A program made the translations under genes and the position numbers. The notes beneath the pieces are model-generated. The model was not told the origin of the DNA. It ran no database searches and saw only the letters and a list, made by a program, of their open reading frames with translations. From positions 248,001-312,000 of the forward strand of contig JALSJM010000005.1 in assembly GCA_026989355.1 (NCBI GenBank): DNA of 64,000 nucleotides, written 5' to 3'. Source of the stretch: Paracoccaceae bacterium (GTDB lineage: Bacteria; Pseudomonadota; Alphaproteobacteria; Rhodobacterales; Rhodobacteraceae). This document shows positions 25,780 to 35,721 of the stretch, in pieces (positions within the stretch are counted from its first letter, which is position 1; every line of letters begins with the position of its first letter).

Positions 25780-28134
25780 ATGACAGTGAAAGACATCTTC
25801 GCAAGCATGGATTACGGCCCCGCCCCCGAGAACCCCGCCGAGGCGCTGCAATGGATTGCCGGCCACGACGGGCGCTTCGGCCTGTTCATCAACGGCAGCT
25901 TCACCCCCCCGCGCAACGATTTCGCCAGCCGCAACCCGGCCACCGGCACAGAGCTGGCTCGGCTCACCTCGGCCACCCCGGACGAGGTTGACGCCGCCGT
26001 TGCCGCCGCCCGGCGTGCCTTCGGGCCGTGGGCCCGCCGCAGCGGGCACGAACGTGCACGCATCCTCTATGCGCTGGCCCGTCTGATCCAGAAGAACGCG
26101 CGCCTGCTGGCCGTTCTCGAAACCCTCGACAACGGCAAGCCGATCCGCGAAAGCCGCGATATCGACGTGCCGCTTGCGGCCAGGCATTTCTGTTTTCACG
26201 CCGGCATGGCGCAGCTGATGGAAAGCGAACTGCCTGACCGTGCACCCCTTGGCGTGGCCGGCCAGATCATCCCGTGGAACTTTCCGCTGCTGATGCTGGC
26301 CTGGAAGATCGCCCCGGCCCTGGCCATGGGCAACACGGTGGTGCTGAAACCGGCCGAATACACCTCGCTTTCGGCGCTGCTGTTTGCCGAACTGTGCCAG
26401 CAGGCCAGGGTGCCGAAGGGGGTTGTGAACATCGTCACCGGCGCGGGCAACGTGGGGGAAATGATCGTTGCCCATGAAGAAATCGACAAGATCGCCTTCA
26501 CCGGCTCTACCGAAGTGGGCCGCAAGATCCGCAGGGCCACCGCCGGCAGCGGCAAGGCGCTGACGCTCGAACTCGGCGGCAAGTCGCCCTATGTCGTGTT
26601 CGAGGATGCCGATCTTGACAGCGCCGTTGAAGGGCTGGTGGATGCGATCTGGTTCAACCAGGGGCAGGTGTGCTGCGCCGGCTCGCGGCTTCTGGTGCAG
26701 GAAGGGATTGCCGAAGACCTTTTCTCCAGGCTGAAGGCCCGGATGTGCCGGCTCCGGGTGGGCGACCCGCTGGACAAGTCGATCGACATCGGCGCCCTTG
26801 TCGATCCGGTGCAGCTTGAGCGCGTGCGCGCCATGGTGGCCGAAGGCGGGCACGAGGGCGAGGTATTCCAGCCCGAATGCAGCATGCCCAACGAAGGCTG
26901 CTTCCATCCGCCCACGCTGATTTCCGGCCTTGCCCCTTCGGCCATGCTGATGCAGGAAGAAATCTTCGGCCCCGTGCTCTGCGCGACCACCTTCCGCACG
27001 AAGGCCGACGCCATCGCCATTGCCAACAACACCCGCTATGGCCTGGCTGCCAGCGTGTGGAGCGAAAACCTCAACCGGGCGCTTGATGTGGCACCGGCTC
27101 TGGCAGCCGGGGTGGTGTGGGTCAATGCCTCGAATCTCTTCGACGCGGCGGCCGGCTTCGGGGGGCTGCGCGAGAGCGGCTTCGGCCGCGAAGGCGGCTG
27201 GGAAGGGCTTTCGGCCTATACCCGTCCGCGCAGGAAACGCCTGCCCCTGAAGCCGCTCGCCCCCGTGCCGCCCCCCGAAGCCGGGCAGTCAGAGGGGATC
27301 GACCGCACCGCCAAGATGTTCATCGGCGGCAGACAGACCCGCCCCGACAGCGGCTATTCACGCGCAGTCTGGTCGCCTCGCGGCCGGCTTCTGGGCCATG
27401 CTGGTCTGGGCAACCGCAAGGATGTGCGCAATGCGGTGGAAGCCGCGCGCAGGGCACAAGGCTCCTGGGCCGCTGCCACGGGCGCGCTCAAGGGCCAGAT
27501 TCTTTATTACATTGCCGAAAACCTTTCGGCACGAGCGGATGAATTCGCCACCCGAATCAATGCCATGACCGGCCGGCGCAACGGTATGCACGAGGTGGAA
27601 ACGGCAATCTCGCGCCTCTTCACCTATGCCGCCTGGGCCGACAAGTACGACGGCCTCGTGCATGACGTGCCCATCCGCGGCAAGGCGCTGGCAATGCACC
27701 AGCCCGTCGGCGTGATCGCCGCACTTGCCGCCGACGAGGCGCCGCTTCTCGGCCTTGTTTCGGTAATGGCGCCAGCCATCGCCATGGGCAATGCGGCAGT
27801 TATCGCCGCAAGCGAACCGTATCCGCTGGCCGCCACGGATTTCTATCAGGTGCTCGAAACCTCGGATGTGCCGGCAGGCGTGGTGAACATCCTTACCGGC
27901 CGGCATGACGACATGGCCGAAACAATGGCCGCTCACATGGATGTGGACGCGGTGTGGAGCTTTTCCTCCACCGATCTTTCGGCCCTGATCGAACATGCCG
28001 CGGCCGGCAACCTCAAGCGCACATGGGTAAACAATGCCGCCGCCCGCGACTGGCTTTCGCCCGCCGGCGAGGGGCGGGACTTTCTGGCCCACGCAACCGA
28101 AGTGCAGAACATCTGGGTGCCCTGGGGGGAATAG
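25780..28134 (+). CDS. two-domain aldehyde dehydrogenase, ALDH16 type
   Basis: A 784-residue protein with a complete ALDH domain (about residues 30-485) followed by a second, partial ALDH-like domain (about 505-784). The first domain has the N-terminal NAD-binding motifs, Glu265 in LELGGKSP and the catalytic Cys in GQVCCAGS (298/299). The second keeps an NAD-binding-like half (QPVGVIAALAADEAPLLGL, ITG-type VVNILTGRHDD) but has no catalytic Cys or Glu. This is the architecture of bacterial ALDH16, characterised from a Loktanella species of the same order, in which the C-terminal domain is non-catalytic and structural. It is the second gene of a deoC operon; oxidation of acetaldehyde released by DeoC is a reasonable but untested role. 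Confidence 0.9.
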   Translation: MTVKDIFASMDYGPAPENPAEALQWIAGHDGRFGLFINGSFTPPRNDFASRNPATGTELARLTSATPDEVDAAVAAARRAFGPWARRSGHERARILYALARLIQKNARLLAVLETLDNGKPIRESRDIDVPLAARHFCFHAGMAQLMESELPDRAPLGVAGQIIPWNFPLLMLAWKIAPALAMGNTVVLKPAEYTSLSALLFAELCQQARVPKGVVNIVTGAGNVGEMIVAHEEIDKIAFTGSTEVGRKIRRATAGSGKALTLELGGKSPYVVFEDADLDSAVEGLVDAIWFNQGQVCCAGSRLLVQEGIAEDLFSRLKARMCRLRVGDPLDKSIDIGALVDPVQLERVRAMVAEGGHEGEVFQPECSMPNEGCFHPPTLISGLAPSAMLMQEEIFGPVLCATTFRTKADAIAIANNTRYGLAASVWSENLNRALDVAPALAAGVVWVNASNLFDAAAGFGGLRESGFGREGGWEGLSAYTRPRRKRLPLKPLAPVPPPEAGQSEGIDRTAKMFIGGRQTRPDSGYSRAVWSPRGRLLGHAGLGNRKDVRNAVEAARRAQGSWAAATGALKGQILYYIAENLSARADEFATRINAMTGRRNGMHEVETAISRLFTYAAWADKYDGLVHDVPIRGKALAMHQPVGVIAALAADEAPLLGLVSVMAPAIAMGNAAVIAASEPYPLAATDFYQVLETSDVPAGVVNILTGRHDDMAETMAAHMDVDAVWSFSSTDLSALIEHAAAGNLKRTWVNNAAARDWLSPAGEGRDFLAHATEVQNIWVPWGE

Positions 28135-28162
28135 TGCTTCTCGTCACGGGCCCTCGAACATC

Positions 28163-28198
28163 TCTGCCGGAGGCGAAAACCTCCATGCCTCCGGCAGA
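28163..28198. terminator. perfect 12-bp stem between convergent genes
   Basis: TCTGCCGGAGGC (28163-28174) and GCCTCCGGCAGA (28187-28198) form a perfect 12-pair stem with a 12-base loop, placed between the ALDH16 stop and the convergent M20 peptidase stop. There is no T-run on either side. It is best read as a bidirectional transcription end. Confidence 0.6.
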
Positions 28199-28237
28199 AG
28201 CATTCCTGCCGGGATGCGGGATCAATGGGGTCTGTCC

Positions 28238-29527
28238 CTAGGCAGGACAGAGGAGCCTTTCCAGCGTCAGCGCCATGATGAGGGCGCTGTCGCACATGTC
28301 CTGGACCGAGATCCACTCGTCCGGCTGGTGGGCAAGGTCAAGGATGCCGGGGCCGTAGGCGATGCAGTTCTTCAGGCGCCCGATGCGGTCGATGTGTTTC
28401 TGATCATAGGTGCCGGGTGAAACCACATATTCGGGGGCGGTGCCAAGGACCGCCTCGATCGCCTCGGCCACGGTGGCAACAACAGGGGCGCAGCGATCCG
28501 TCATCGAGGGGGAAACTTCCATCATGTCCCGGATTTCATAACGGAAACAGGGCCGGCGCTTCCGGATGCGTTCGAGCAGGGCAGTGATCTCGGCCTTGAC
28601 CTCGTCAATGTTTTCCTCGATCAGGAAACGACGATCGATCACGATCCGGCAGCGATCGGCCACGCAGGGAGCAGGCAAGCCGGTATAGCTTTCGCATTGC
28701 TCGGATTCGCCGCCATGGATCGAATTGATGTTGAGCGTGGGATGGCGTGCGCCTTCGGGCACCACGGGCATTTCGCTCAGGCGCCCTTCGAGCAGGGGAA
28801 AGAGGTGTTCTTCCATCTCGGCCAGAACCGCACCCATGTGGCGGATGGCACTGTCGCCCAGAAAGGGCATGGAGCCATGAGCGATACGGCCTCCTGTTTC
28901 GATCTCGGCCCACCACACCCCGCGGTGGCCGAGGCAGATGCGATCCTTGTCAAGCGGCTCGGGAATGATCACGTGTTGCACCCGCTCGGGGCTGAAATAG
29001 CCCTTTTCGGCCAGGTAAGCCACCCCGCCGTAGCCGCCGGTTTCCTCGTCGGCGGTGGCGCTGATTTCGATCGCGCCGCGGTAATCCGGGTGCACGGCAA
29101 TGAAGGCTTCGGCAGCGATGATCGCGGTCGCGATGCCGCCTTTCATGTCGCAGGCGCCACGGCCATAGATGCGGTCTCCCTCAAGCGTTGCGGCGAAGGG
29201 ATCGCGACTCCAGCCGTGCCCGACCTCGACCACATCGTGATGGCCGTTGAAATGCACGCATTCGCCGCTGGCTGCGCCCTCGTGCCGGGCGACCATGTTC
29301 CAGCGCGGGGTCCGGGCGCTGTCGCCGGGGGCTCCGCGGGCGCGGATCAGTTCCACCGCGAAGCCCGCATGCGCCAGCCTGGCCTGAAGATATTCGCAGA
29401 TCTCGCGATAATTCCGCCCCGGCGGATTCAGGGTGGGAATGCGGATCAGATCCTGCGTCAGCGCGATCAGATCCCCCCGGCGGGCGGCAATCTGAGCGCG
29501 CAGGCCTTTTTCTTCGATATCCGTCAT
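28238..29527 (-). CDS. M20 family peptidase (ArgE/DapE/ACY1 type)
   Basis: A 429-residue cytosolic zinc hydrolase of the ArgE/DapE/aminoacylase family. The metal-binding residues are visible in NGHHDVVEVG (His-x-Asp), GACDMKGGIA (bridging Asp) and ADEETGGYGG (catalytic Glu-Glu), with a later His in AYGPGILDLAHQPDE. These enzymes remove N-acyl groups or cleave peptides of amino-acid derivatives; the exact substrate is unclear. It is convergent with the ALDH16 gene and divergent from the small membrane protein genes. The neighbouring dipeptide-type ABC importer on the other strand may be functionally related (inference). Confidence 0.85.
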   Translation of the reverse strand: MTDIEEKGLRAQIAARRGDLIALTQDLIRIPTLNPPGRNYREICEYLQARLAHAGFAVELIRARGAPGDSARTPRWNMVARHEGAASGECVHFNGHHDVVEVGHGWSRDPFAATLEGDRIYGRGACDMKGGIATAIIAAEAFIAVHPDYRGAIEISATADEETGGYGGVAYLAEKGYFSPERVQHVIIPEPLDKDRICLGHRGVWWAEIETGGRIAHGSMPFLGDSAIRHMGAVLAEMEEHLFPLLEGRLSEMPVVPEGARHPTLNINSIHGGESEQCESYTGLPAPCVADRCRIVIDRRFLIEENIDEVKAEITALLERIRKRRPCFRYEIRDMMEVSPSMTDRCAPVVATVAEAIEAVLGTAPEYVVSPGTYDQKHIDRIGRLKNCIAYGPGILDLAHQPDEWISVQDMCDSALIMALTLERLLCPA

Positions 29528-29669
29528 GACATCAGCTTATGCTGTCCCGGTGGATGCCGCAATGTAACAGGATGCGGTTTTCGTGCCCCATACGTGATGC
29601 AATACGGATCAACACCCCATATATGAACACCACGGGCGGAACCAGAAACACGATGAACAAGGAAACAGC

Positions 29670-29939
29670 ATGATGAGCGGGCTTCTCCGTCTGGCGGTAA
29701 TCGGATTTCTCTTTCTTTCGGCAGTCTATTTCATCGTGCGCATCTACATGCGCTCGCTCGAAGCCGAACGGCTGGAAAAGAAATGGCAGGAACAGGGCCG
29801 GCCCGGCACCATGGACGACTTCGTGGAACGCGGCCTGAAGGCATATGAAGGCTCGCTGCGCCGCCGGCTGATCTGGCTGGTTTACGTGGTGCCGACACTT
29901 CTGGTGGCGGTGCTGATCTATGCCGTCAACTTCATGTGA
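29670..29939 (+). CDS. small membrane protein
   Basis: An 89-residue protein with two predicted membrane helices (about residues 5-24 and 67-87) separated by a charged, helix-forming cytosolic or periplasmic loop (LEAERLEKKWQEQGRPG). AAGGA precedes the ATG. It is followed after eight bases by the DUF1523 gene, and such pairs of small membrane protein and DUF1523 are common in Rhodobacterales. The function is unknown. Confidence 0.75.
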   Translation: MMSGLLRLAVIGFLFLSAVYFIVRIYMRSLEAERLEKKWQEQGRPGTMDDFVERGLKAYEGSLRRRLIWLVYVVPTLLVAVLIYAVNFM

Positions 29940-29947
29940 GGAACGCC

Positions 29948-30640
29948 ATGCGCCTGCCAGCCTGGAAAACGGTGAAACGGGTGCTGCTTGCCCTTGTGAT
30001 CCTTGTCGTGATCGCGGTGCTGCACTACAATCTGCCCCAGCACGATATCGTGCGCATCACCGATACCTATGAGAAACGCATCGATCCGGGCCGGAATGCC
30101 TTTTTCTGGGCCACGCCCGATGCGGGCAGCGATCCGAATGCAACCAACCGCGACGTGTTCTTCATCCAGGCAGTGCGGCCCAATGGCAGGGTGATCGTCT
30201 ATCGCAACGAGGATACCGGCTGGGGATGGCCGCCCTATTTCAAGTTCGATACCGCCAATCTTCAGGCCGAGGCCGCCGATCTGAAATCCGCTGCCGACAA
30301 TCCGAAATGGGTGGTGATCACCCATTACGGATGGCGCAACCAGTTCTTCTCGATCTATCCGAACGCGATTTCGATCCGCCCGGCCTCGGGCCCCGGGGAA
30401 CGCATCATCCCCTGGGCCAGCATCATCATTCTGGGGATGCTGGCCTTCATCCTGCTGATGATCCGGCGCATGTGGCTGCAGTTTCGCGAACGGATGGTGG
30501 ATCCGGCGCTGGAGAGCGTCGGGGAAATGGTTGACCGGATCGACACCAAAGCCGATTTGGCTGCGGCGCGGGCGCGCGGGCTCCGGGGGCGGCTGCGGGC
30601 ATGGTTTGCGCGGCTCCGAAACGGCCCGGGGCGCCAATAG
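29948..30640 (+). CDS. DUF1523 family membrane protein
   Basis: A 230-residue protein with an N-terminal membrane helix (about residues 8-27, VLLALVILVVIAVLHYNLP) and a second near residue 155 (IIPWASIIILGMLAFILLMI), with a soluble region of about 125 residues between. The segment DIVRITDTYEKRIDP and the GW-rich part ITHYGWRNQFFSIYPNA are typical of DUF1523. The ATG at 29948 with GAGG upstream is preferred to the ATG that overlaps the previous stop. The C-terminus is basic and probably cytosolic. The function is unknown. Confidence 0.82.
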   Translation: MRLPAWKTVKRVLLALVILVVIAVLHYNLPQHDIVRITDTYEKRIDPGRNAFFWATPDAGSDPNATNRDVFFIQAVRPNGRVIVYRNEDTGWGWPPYFKFDTANLQAEAADLKSAADNPKWVVITHYGWRNQFFSIYPNAISIRPASGPGERIIPWASIIILGMLAFILLMIRRMWLQFRERMVDPALESVGEMVDRIDTKADLAAARARGLRGRLRAWFARLRNGPGRQ

Positions 30641-30719
30641 GGGTTTCAAAGACCGCGCAATGCGCTAGGCTTCCTGCAAAAATACGCAAACGCGAATCCG
30701 GCAGCACGGAGGATATGCC

Positions 30720-32192
30720 ATGTTCAACCGCCTGATGAACGCTCTGGCCGCGCTGGTGCTTGGCGCCACCGCCGCCCTGGCCGCGAAAGACACGATCAGC
30801 CTCGGCATGGTTCTCGAACCACCCAACCTGGATCCGACCGCCGGCGCCGCGGCCGCAATCGACGAAGTGGTCTATGCCAACATCTTCGAAGGGCTCACCC
30901 GCTTCGGCCCCGACGGCTCGATCCGCCCCGCACTGGCCGAAAGCTGGGAAATATCCGGCGATGGCAAGGTCTATACCTTCACCCTGCATGGTGGCGTAAC
31001 ATTTCACGACGGCACGCCGATGGAAGCGGCAGACGTGAAGTTCAGCCTTGATCGCGCCCGCGCGGAAAACAGCACCAATGCCCAGAAGGCGCTGTTTGCC
31101 GGGATCGAAAACGTCGAGGCACCCGATCCGCGCACCGTGCGCATCACCCTGAAGAACCCGGACGGCAGCTTCCCCTTCAAGATGGCCTGGGGCGATGCGG
31201 TGATCCTTTCACGCAAGACCGCCGATCAGGCGGCCACCCACCCGATCGGCACCGGGCCGTTCCGTTTCGTGCAATGGGTAAAGGGCGACCGCGTGGAGAT
31301 CGAGCGCAACCCCGATTACTGGGGCACGCCGGCAAGACTTTCGCGCGCCACCTTCCGTTTCATCTCGGATCCCAATGCCGCCTTTGCCGCCGTGATGGCC
31401 GGCGATGTTGACGCCTTCCCCAATTTTCCTGCTCCCGAAACCCTGGAGCAGTTCAAGGCCGATCCCCGCTTTCGCGTGATCGTCGGCTCGACCGAAGGCG
31501 AAACCATCCTTTCCACCAACAACAAGGCCGGCCCCCTTGCCGATATCCGGGTGCGCAGGGCCATTGCCCATGCGATCAACAGGCAGGAAATCATCGATGG
31601 TGCGATGTTCGGCTACGGCACCCCGATCGGCACCCACTTCGCCCCCCACAACCCGGCCCATGTGGATCTGCGCGCCCTCTCGCAATACGATCCCGACCTT
31701 TCGAGGAGCCTCCTGAAAGAGGCAGGGCAAGAGGGGCTGAAACTGCGTCTGATGCTGCCGCCCCCCACCTATGCCCGCCGCGGGGGCGAAATCATTGCCG
31801 CACAGCTGCGCGCCGTGGGGATCGAAACCGAGATCACCAATCTGGAATGGGCACAATGGCTTGAACAGGTATTCAAGGGCAAGGACTACGACCTGACGAT
31901 CGTTTCCCATACCGAACCGATGGACATCGGCATCTATGCCCGCCCCGAATACTATTTCCAGTATGACAACCCCGCCTTCCGCAACCTGATGGAACAACTC
32001 GATCTTGCCACCGATCCCGCGAAACGCGCCGCGATCCTTGGCGCAGCGCAGGCAATGATCGCGCGCGATTACGTCAATGGCTATCTGTTCCAGCTTGCGA
32101 AAACCGGTGTTGCCAATGCGCAGATCCGGGGGCTGTGGGAAAACGCCCCCACCCAGGCCAACGATCTGACGGCCGTCTATTGGGAAGAATGA
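30720..32192 (+). CDS. ABC importer substrate-binding protein (family 5)
   Basis: A 490-residue extracytoplasmic binding protein of the DppA/OppA type. A signal peptide is visible (MFNRLMNALAALVLGATAALA). The mature chain starts KDTISLGMVLEPPNLDPT, followed by EVVYANIFEGLTRF and FTLHGGVTFHDGTP, all characteristic of SBP family 5. GGAGG lies seven bases before the ATG. It is the first gene of an importer operon with two permeases and a fused ATPase. A strong hairpin just after its stop could favour high expression of the binding protein over the permeases. Ligand (peptide, opine, amino-acid derivative or nickel complex) is unresolved. Confidence 0.92.
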   Translation: MFNRLMNALAALVLGATAALAAKDTISLGMVLEPPNLDPTAGAAAAIDEVVYANIFEGLTRFGPDGSIRPALAESWEISGDGKVYTFTLHGGVTFHDGTPMEAADVKFSLDRARAENSTNAQKALFAGIENVEAPDPRTVRITLKNPDGSFPFKMAWGDAVILSRKTADQAATHPIGTGPFRFVQWVKGDRVEIERNPDYWGTPARLSRATFRFISDPNAAFAAVMAGDVDAFPNFPAPETLEQFKADPRFRVIVGSTEGETILSTNNKAGPLADIRVRRAIAHAINRQEIIDGAMFGYGTPIGTHFAPHNPAHVDLRALSQYDPDLSRSLLKEAGQEGLKLRLMLPPPTYARRGGEIIAAQLRAVGIETEITNLEWAQWLEQVFKGKDYDLTIVSHTEPMDIGIYARPEYYFQYDNPAFRNLMEQLDLATDPAKRAAILGAAQAMIARDYVNGYLFQLAKTGVANAQIRGLWENAPTQANDLTAVYWEE

Positions 32193-32193
32193 T

Positions 32194-32240
32194 CCGACAC
32201 CCCGGGCACCGTGCCCCGCCGGTGCCCGCCGGGGTGTCGG
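32194..32240 (+). other. strong intercistronic hairpin after the binding-protein gene
   Basis: CCGACACCCCGG plus GCACCG (32194-32211) pair with CGGTGC (32220-32225) and CCGGGGTGTCGG (32229-32240), leaving CCG bulged and an eight-base loop: 18 base pairs starting two bases after the stop codon. Without a T-run it is more likely an mRNA-stabilising or partial-termination element between the binding-protein and permease genes than a full terminator. Confidence 0.6.
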
Positions 32241-32311
32241 TATCGCCCGACCGGGACAATACCAAGAATCCGCTGGCCGCACACGGCGGGGCGTTCTAAC
32301 GTCAGCCCGTC

Positions 32312-33259
32312 ATGCTCCGGTATCTTGCCATACGCCTGCTTTCCCTGGCCCTCAGCCTGGTTGCCGCCAGTGTCGTGATCTTTGCCGTGGTCGAGGTGAT
32401 CCCCGGCGATCCGGCAGCCTACATGCTGGGGCTCAATGCCAGCCCCGAAGCCGTGGCGGCGCTGCGCGGAGAACTGGGGCTCGAGGGCAGCCCCGTCACA
32501 CGCTATATTTCCTGGACCGGCGGCCTGCTGCAGGGGGATTTCGGGCAATCCTATACCTATCGCGTGCCGGTGGGCGAACTGATCGCCCAGCGCATCCAGG
32601 TATCGCTGCCGCTCGCGGCCTGTGCACTGGCACTGACCGTGCTGATCGCTTTTCCGGTGGGCCTGATTGCCGCCGCCAGGCGCGGACGGGCGGCGGACTG
32701 GGGCATCATGGGTGCCACCCAGCTTGGCATTGCCATTCCGAATTTCTGGTTTGCGATGCTGCTGGTTCTGGTGTTCGCCGTAAATCTGCATTGGTTCCCG
32801 GCCGGCGGATTTCCCGGCTGGGAAGGGGGGATCGCCGCAGGGCTGAAGGCGTTGACCCTGCCCGCCGTCGCACTTGCCCTGCCCCAGGCCTCGATCCTGG
32901 CGCGGGTGATGCGCGGCAGCCTGATCGACATCCTTCATCAGGATTACATCCGCACTGCCCGCGCCAAGGGGCTGACACGGCACCAGACCCTGATCCGCCA
33001 TGCCCTGCGCAACGGGCTGATCCCGGTGCTGACCATCATCGGGCTGCAGTTCTCCTTTCTGCTTGCGGGGGCGATCATCATCGAGAACGTGTTCTTCCTG
33101 CCGGGGCTCGGACGGCTGATCTTCCAGGCCATCACCCAGCGCGATCTGATCGTGGTGGAAAGCGTGGTGATGCTGCTGGTATTTGCGGTGATCGTGGTGA
33201 ACTTCATGACCGACATCGCCTATGCCATTGCCGATCCCCGCCTCAGGCGGCGAGGCTAG
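32312..33259 (+). CDS. ABC importer permease, DppB type
   Basis: A 315-residue inner-membrane permease with about six helices. It begins MLRYLAIRLLSLALSL and contains the DppB-like IPGDPAAYMLG segment and the coupling-helix (EAA) region DYIRTARAKGLTRHQTLIRHALRN, then FLPGLGRLIFQAI. No clear ribosome binding site precedes the ATG. It follows the binding-protein gene after a strong hairpin and is ten bases from the second permease. Confidence 0.93.
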   Translation: MLRYLAIRLLSLALSLVAASVVIFAVVEVIPGDPAAYMLGLNASPEAVAALRGELGLEGSPVTRYISWTGGLLQGDFGQSYTYRVPVGELIAQRIQVSLPLAACALALTVLIAFPVGLIAAARRGRAADWGIMGATQLGIAIPNFWFAMLLVLVFAVNLHWFPAGGFPGWEGGIAAGLKALTLPAVALALPQASILARVMRGSLIDILHQDYIRTARAKGLTRHQTLIRHALRNGLIPVLTIIGLQFSFLLAGAIIIENVFFLPGLGRLIFQAITQRDLIVVESVVMLLVFAVIVVNFMTDIAYAIADPRLRRRG

Positions 33260-33268
33260 AGGGCACCC

Positions 33269-34102
33269 ATGACAAGCAGGCAGAAAATCCCCCTGCAGTT
33301 CCTGCTTGGCGCGATGCTTTTCGGCGCCTTCGCGCTGGCGGCGCTTCTTTCCTTCGTCTGGGTGCCCCATGATGTGGCCACCCTCGATATCGCGGCAAGG
33401 CTCGCGCCGCCCACATCCGCGCACCTCCTTGGCACCGACCATTTCGGACGCGATCTTCTTTCGATGCTGATGGTGGGTGCACGCACCTCGATCGCCGTAG
33501 CGGTTCTTGCCGTGGGAATCGGCGTGCTTGCGGGGGTTCCGCTCGGGCTGTGGGCGGCGGCGCGGCGCGGCAGCCTGATCGACGAGATCATCATGCGCGG
33601 GAACGATCTTGTGTTCGCCTTTCCCTCGCTGGTGATCGCGATCCTGATCACCGCCGTTTTCGGCCCTTCGGCCGTCAATGCGATCATTGCCATCGGCATC
33701 TTCAACATACCCGTCTTTGCCCGGGTTTCCCGCGGCGCCGCGCTTTCGCTCTGGACGCGCGAATTCATCCTCGCCGCCCGTGTGGCCGGCAAGCGCGCCG
33801 TCCGGATCAGCGCCGAACACATCCTGCCCAACATCGCCAATGTGCTGATCGTCCAGGGCACGATCCAGTTCAGCCTCGGGATACTCGCCGAAGCAGGGCT
33901 TTCCTATGTGGGGCTCGGGGCCCAGCCGCCCACGCCAAGCTGGGGGCGGATGCTGGCCGAAGCCCAGACAATGATCTACACCGCCCCGCGCCTTGCAATC
34001 CTGCCGGGGCTGGCGATCGTGCTTGCGGTGCTCGGGCTCAACATGATGGGCGACGGCCTGCGCGATCTGCTTGATCCGCGCCTGCGGAGGGCCCGGAAAT
34101 GA
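33269..34102 (+). CDS. ABC importer permease, DppC type
   Basis: A 277-residue permease with about six helices. It has the DppC hallmark HLLGTDHFGRDLLSMLMVGARTS in the N-terminal third and the EAA-loop region FILAARVAGKRAVRISAEHILPN. GAGGG precedes the ATG. It pairs with the upstream DppB-type permease, and its last codon overlaps the ATPase gene (ATGA), so the two are translationally coupled. Confidence 0.93.
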   Translation: MTSRQKIPLQFLLGAMLFGAFALAALLSFVWVPHDVATLDIAARLAPPTSAHLLGTDHFGRDLLSMLMVGARTSIAVAVLAVGIGVLAGVPLGLWAAARRGSLIDEIIMRGNDLVFAFPSLVIAILITAVFGPSAVNAIIAIGIFNIPVFARVSRGAALSLWTREFILAARVAGKRAVRISAEHILPNIANVLIVQGTIQFSLGILAEAGLSYVGLGAQPPTPSWGRMLAEAQTMIYTAPRLAILPGLAIVLAVLGLNMMGDGLRDLLDPRLRRARK

Positions 34103-35703
34103 GCCCCCCCCTTCTGGAAACGCGCGACCTTTCGCTTGCCATTCACGGCACGCCGATCCTTGATCGCGTGAGCTTCGCCCTCGCTCCGGGCAGGATATTC
34201 GGCCTTGTGGGCGAAAGCGGCTCGGGCAAGTCGATGACGGCGCTTTCCCTGATGCGCCTTCTGCCCGAAGGGGCGGAATCCACGGGCGAGATCCTGTTCG
34301 CGGGGCAGAACCTGCTTGCGCTTGGCGAAAGGGCCATGTGCGCCCTGCGGGGAAGCGAGATCGGAATGATCTTCCAGGAACCGATGACTGCCCTCAACCC
34401 GGTGCAGACAATCGCCGACCAGGTGGCCGAAACCCTGATCATACACGATCGTTCCGGCCGGCGCGACGCCCGCCGCATCGCCCTTGAAAAGCTGACGCGT
34501 GTCGGTCTGCCGCCGGATGCGGTTTCCCCCGATCGCTATCCTCACGAACTGTCCGGCGGCCAGCGTCAGCGGGTAGCCATCGCCATGGCCATTGCGCTTG
34601 GTCCTCGCCTGCTGATCGCCGACGAACCCACCACGGCGCTTGATGTCACCACACAGGCGCAGATCCTGGATCTGCTCAAGGGGCTGGTCGGGGATGAAGG
34701 AATGAGCCTGCTGCTGATCACCCACGATCTGGCGGTGGTGGCCGGCATGGCCGACCGGGTGGCCGTAATGCAGAAAGGGAAAATCGTTGAGGAAGGCGAA
34801 ACCCGAACCCTGTTCACCCGCATGCACCACCCCTACACGCGCCAGCTGTTCGCGGCCTCCTCACACCGGCCCGAACGGCAGACCCGCCCCGCCGCCGAAC
34901 CGCTTCTGACAACCGAAAACGTGCTGCGTGAATACCGCCTGCCCGGCATTTCGCTGTCTGGTCGTGCACCGCGCCTTCGTGCCGTCGATCACGTGAGCTT
35001 CACCATCCACCGGGGCGAAAGCCTGGGCCTGGTGGGTGAATCGGGCTGCGGGAAATCCACCCTCAGCCGCACCCTGCTGGGGCTTGATCCGATCGAGGCC
35101 GGACGCATCACCCTTGACGGCGAAGAAGTGCATGCCGGCCAGCACATGCCCGCCCACATGCGCCGGCGCATGCAGATCGTGTTTCAGGATCCCTATGCCA
35201 GTTTCGATCCGCGCTGGACAGTGGGCCGGCTGGTGGCCGAGCCCTTCCACCTGCTGGAAACCCCGCCCGAGGATCCCCGCGCGGTTGTCATCGAAGCGCT
35301 GGCCAATGTCGGCCTGCCCGCTGCAAGCGCCGGGCGCTATATCCACGAATTTTCCGGCGGCCAGCGCCAGCGCATCGCCATTGCCCGCGCCCTGGTGCTG
35401 CACCCCGATCTGGTAATCCTGGACGAGGCCGTCTCGGCGCTTGATGTTTCGGTCCGCGCGCAGATTCTTGATCTGCTGGCCGATCTGCAGGCTCGTCTCG
35501 CTCTTTCCTACCTGTTCATCAGCCACGATCTGAATGTGGTGCGCGCCATCACCGACCGGGTTCTGGTGATGCAGGCGGGGCAGATCGTGGAAGAAGGCCC
35601 GACGGACCGGGTATTCACCAGCCCCCGCCACCCTTATACCAGAACCCTGCTGGACGCCGCCCCGCAAATCCCGGCACAGTGGCGCCAGGCTGAACTTGGA
35701 TGA
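34099..35703 (+). CDS. ABC importer ATPase, two fused nucleotide-binding domains
   Basis: A 534-residue fusion of the DppD and DppF ATPases, similar in layout to GsiA. Domain 1: Walker A GESGSGKS at 38-45, signature LSGGQRQR at 151-158, Walker [13 protein letters not shown] at 171-182. Domain 2: Walker A GESGCGKS at 313-320, signature FSGGQRQR at 418-425, Walker [13 protein letters not shown] at 438-449. Each domain ends with the oligopeptide-transporter C-terminal extension ([25 protein letters not shown]). All catalytic residues are present, so both sites should be active. Confidence 0.95.
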   Translation: MSPPLLETRDLSLAIHGTPILDRVSFALAPGRIFGLVGESGSGKSMTALSLMRLLPEGAESTGEILFAGQNLLALGERAMCALRGSEIGMIFQEPMTALNPVQTIADQVAETLIIHDRSGRRDARRIALEKLTRVGLPPDAVSPDRYPHELSGGQRQRVAIAMAIALGPRLLIADEPTTALDVTTQAQILDLLKGLVGDEGMSLLLITHDLAVVAGMADRVAVMQKGKIVEEGETRTLFTRMHHPYTRQLFAASSHRPERQTRPAAEPLLTTENVLREYRLPGISLSGRAPRLRAVDHVSFTIHRGESLGLVGESGCGKSTLSRTLLGLDPIEAGRITLDGEEVHAGQHMPAHMRRRMQIVFQDPYASFDPRWTVGRLVAEPFHLLETPPEDPRAVVIEALANVGLPAASAGRYIHEFSGGQRQRIAIARALVLHPDLVILDEAVSALDVSVRAQILDLLADLQARLALSYLFISHDLNVVRAITDRVLVMQAGQIVEEGPTDRVFTSPRHPYTRTLLDAAPQIPAQWRQAELG

Positions 35704-35721
35704 CAGGATCGGACAGGCAGC

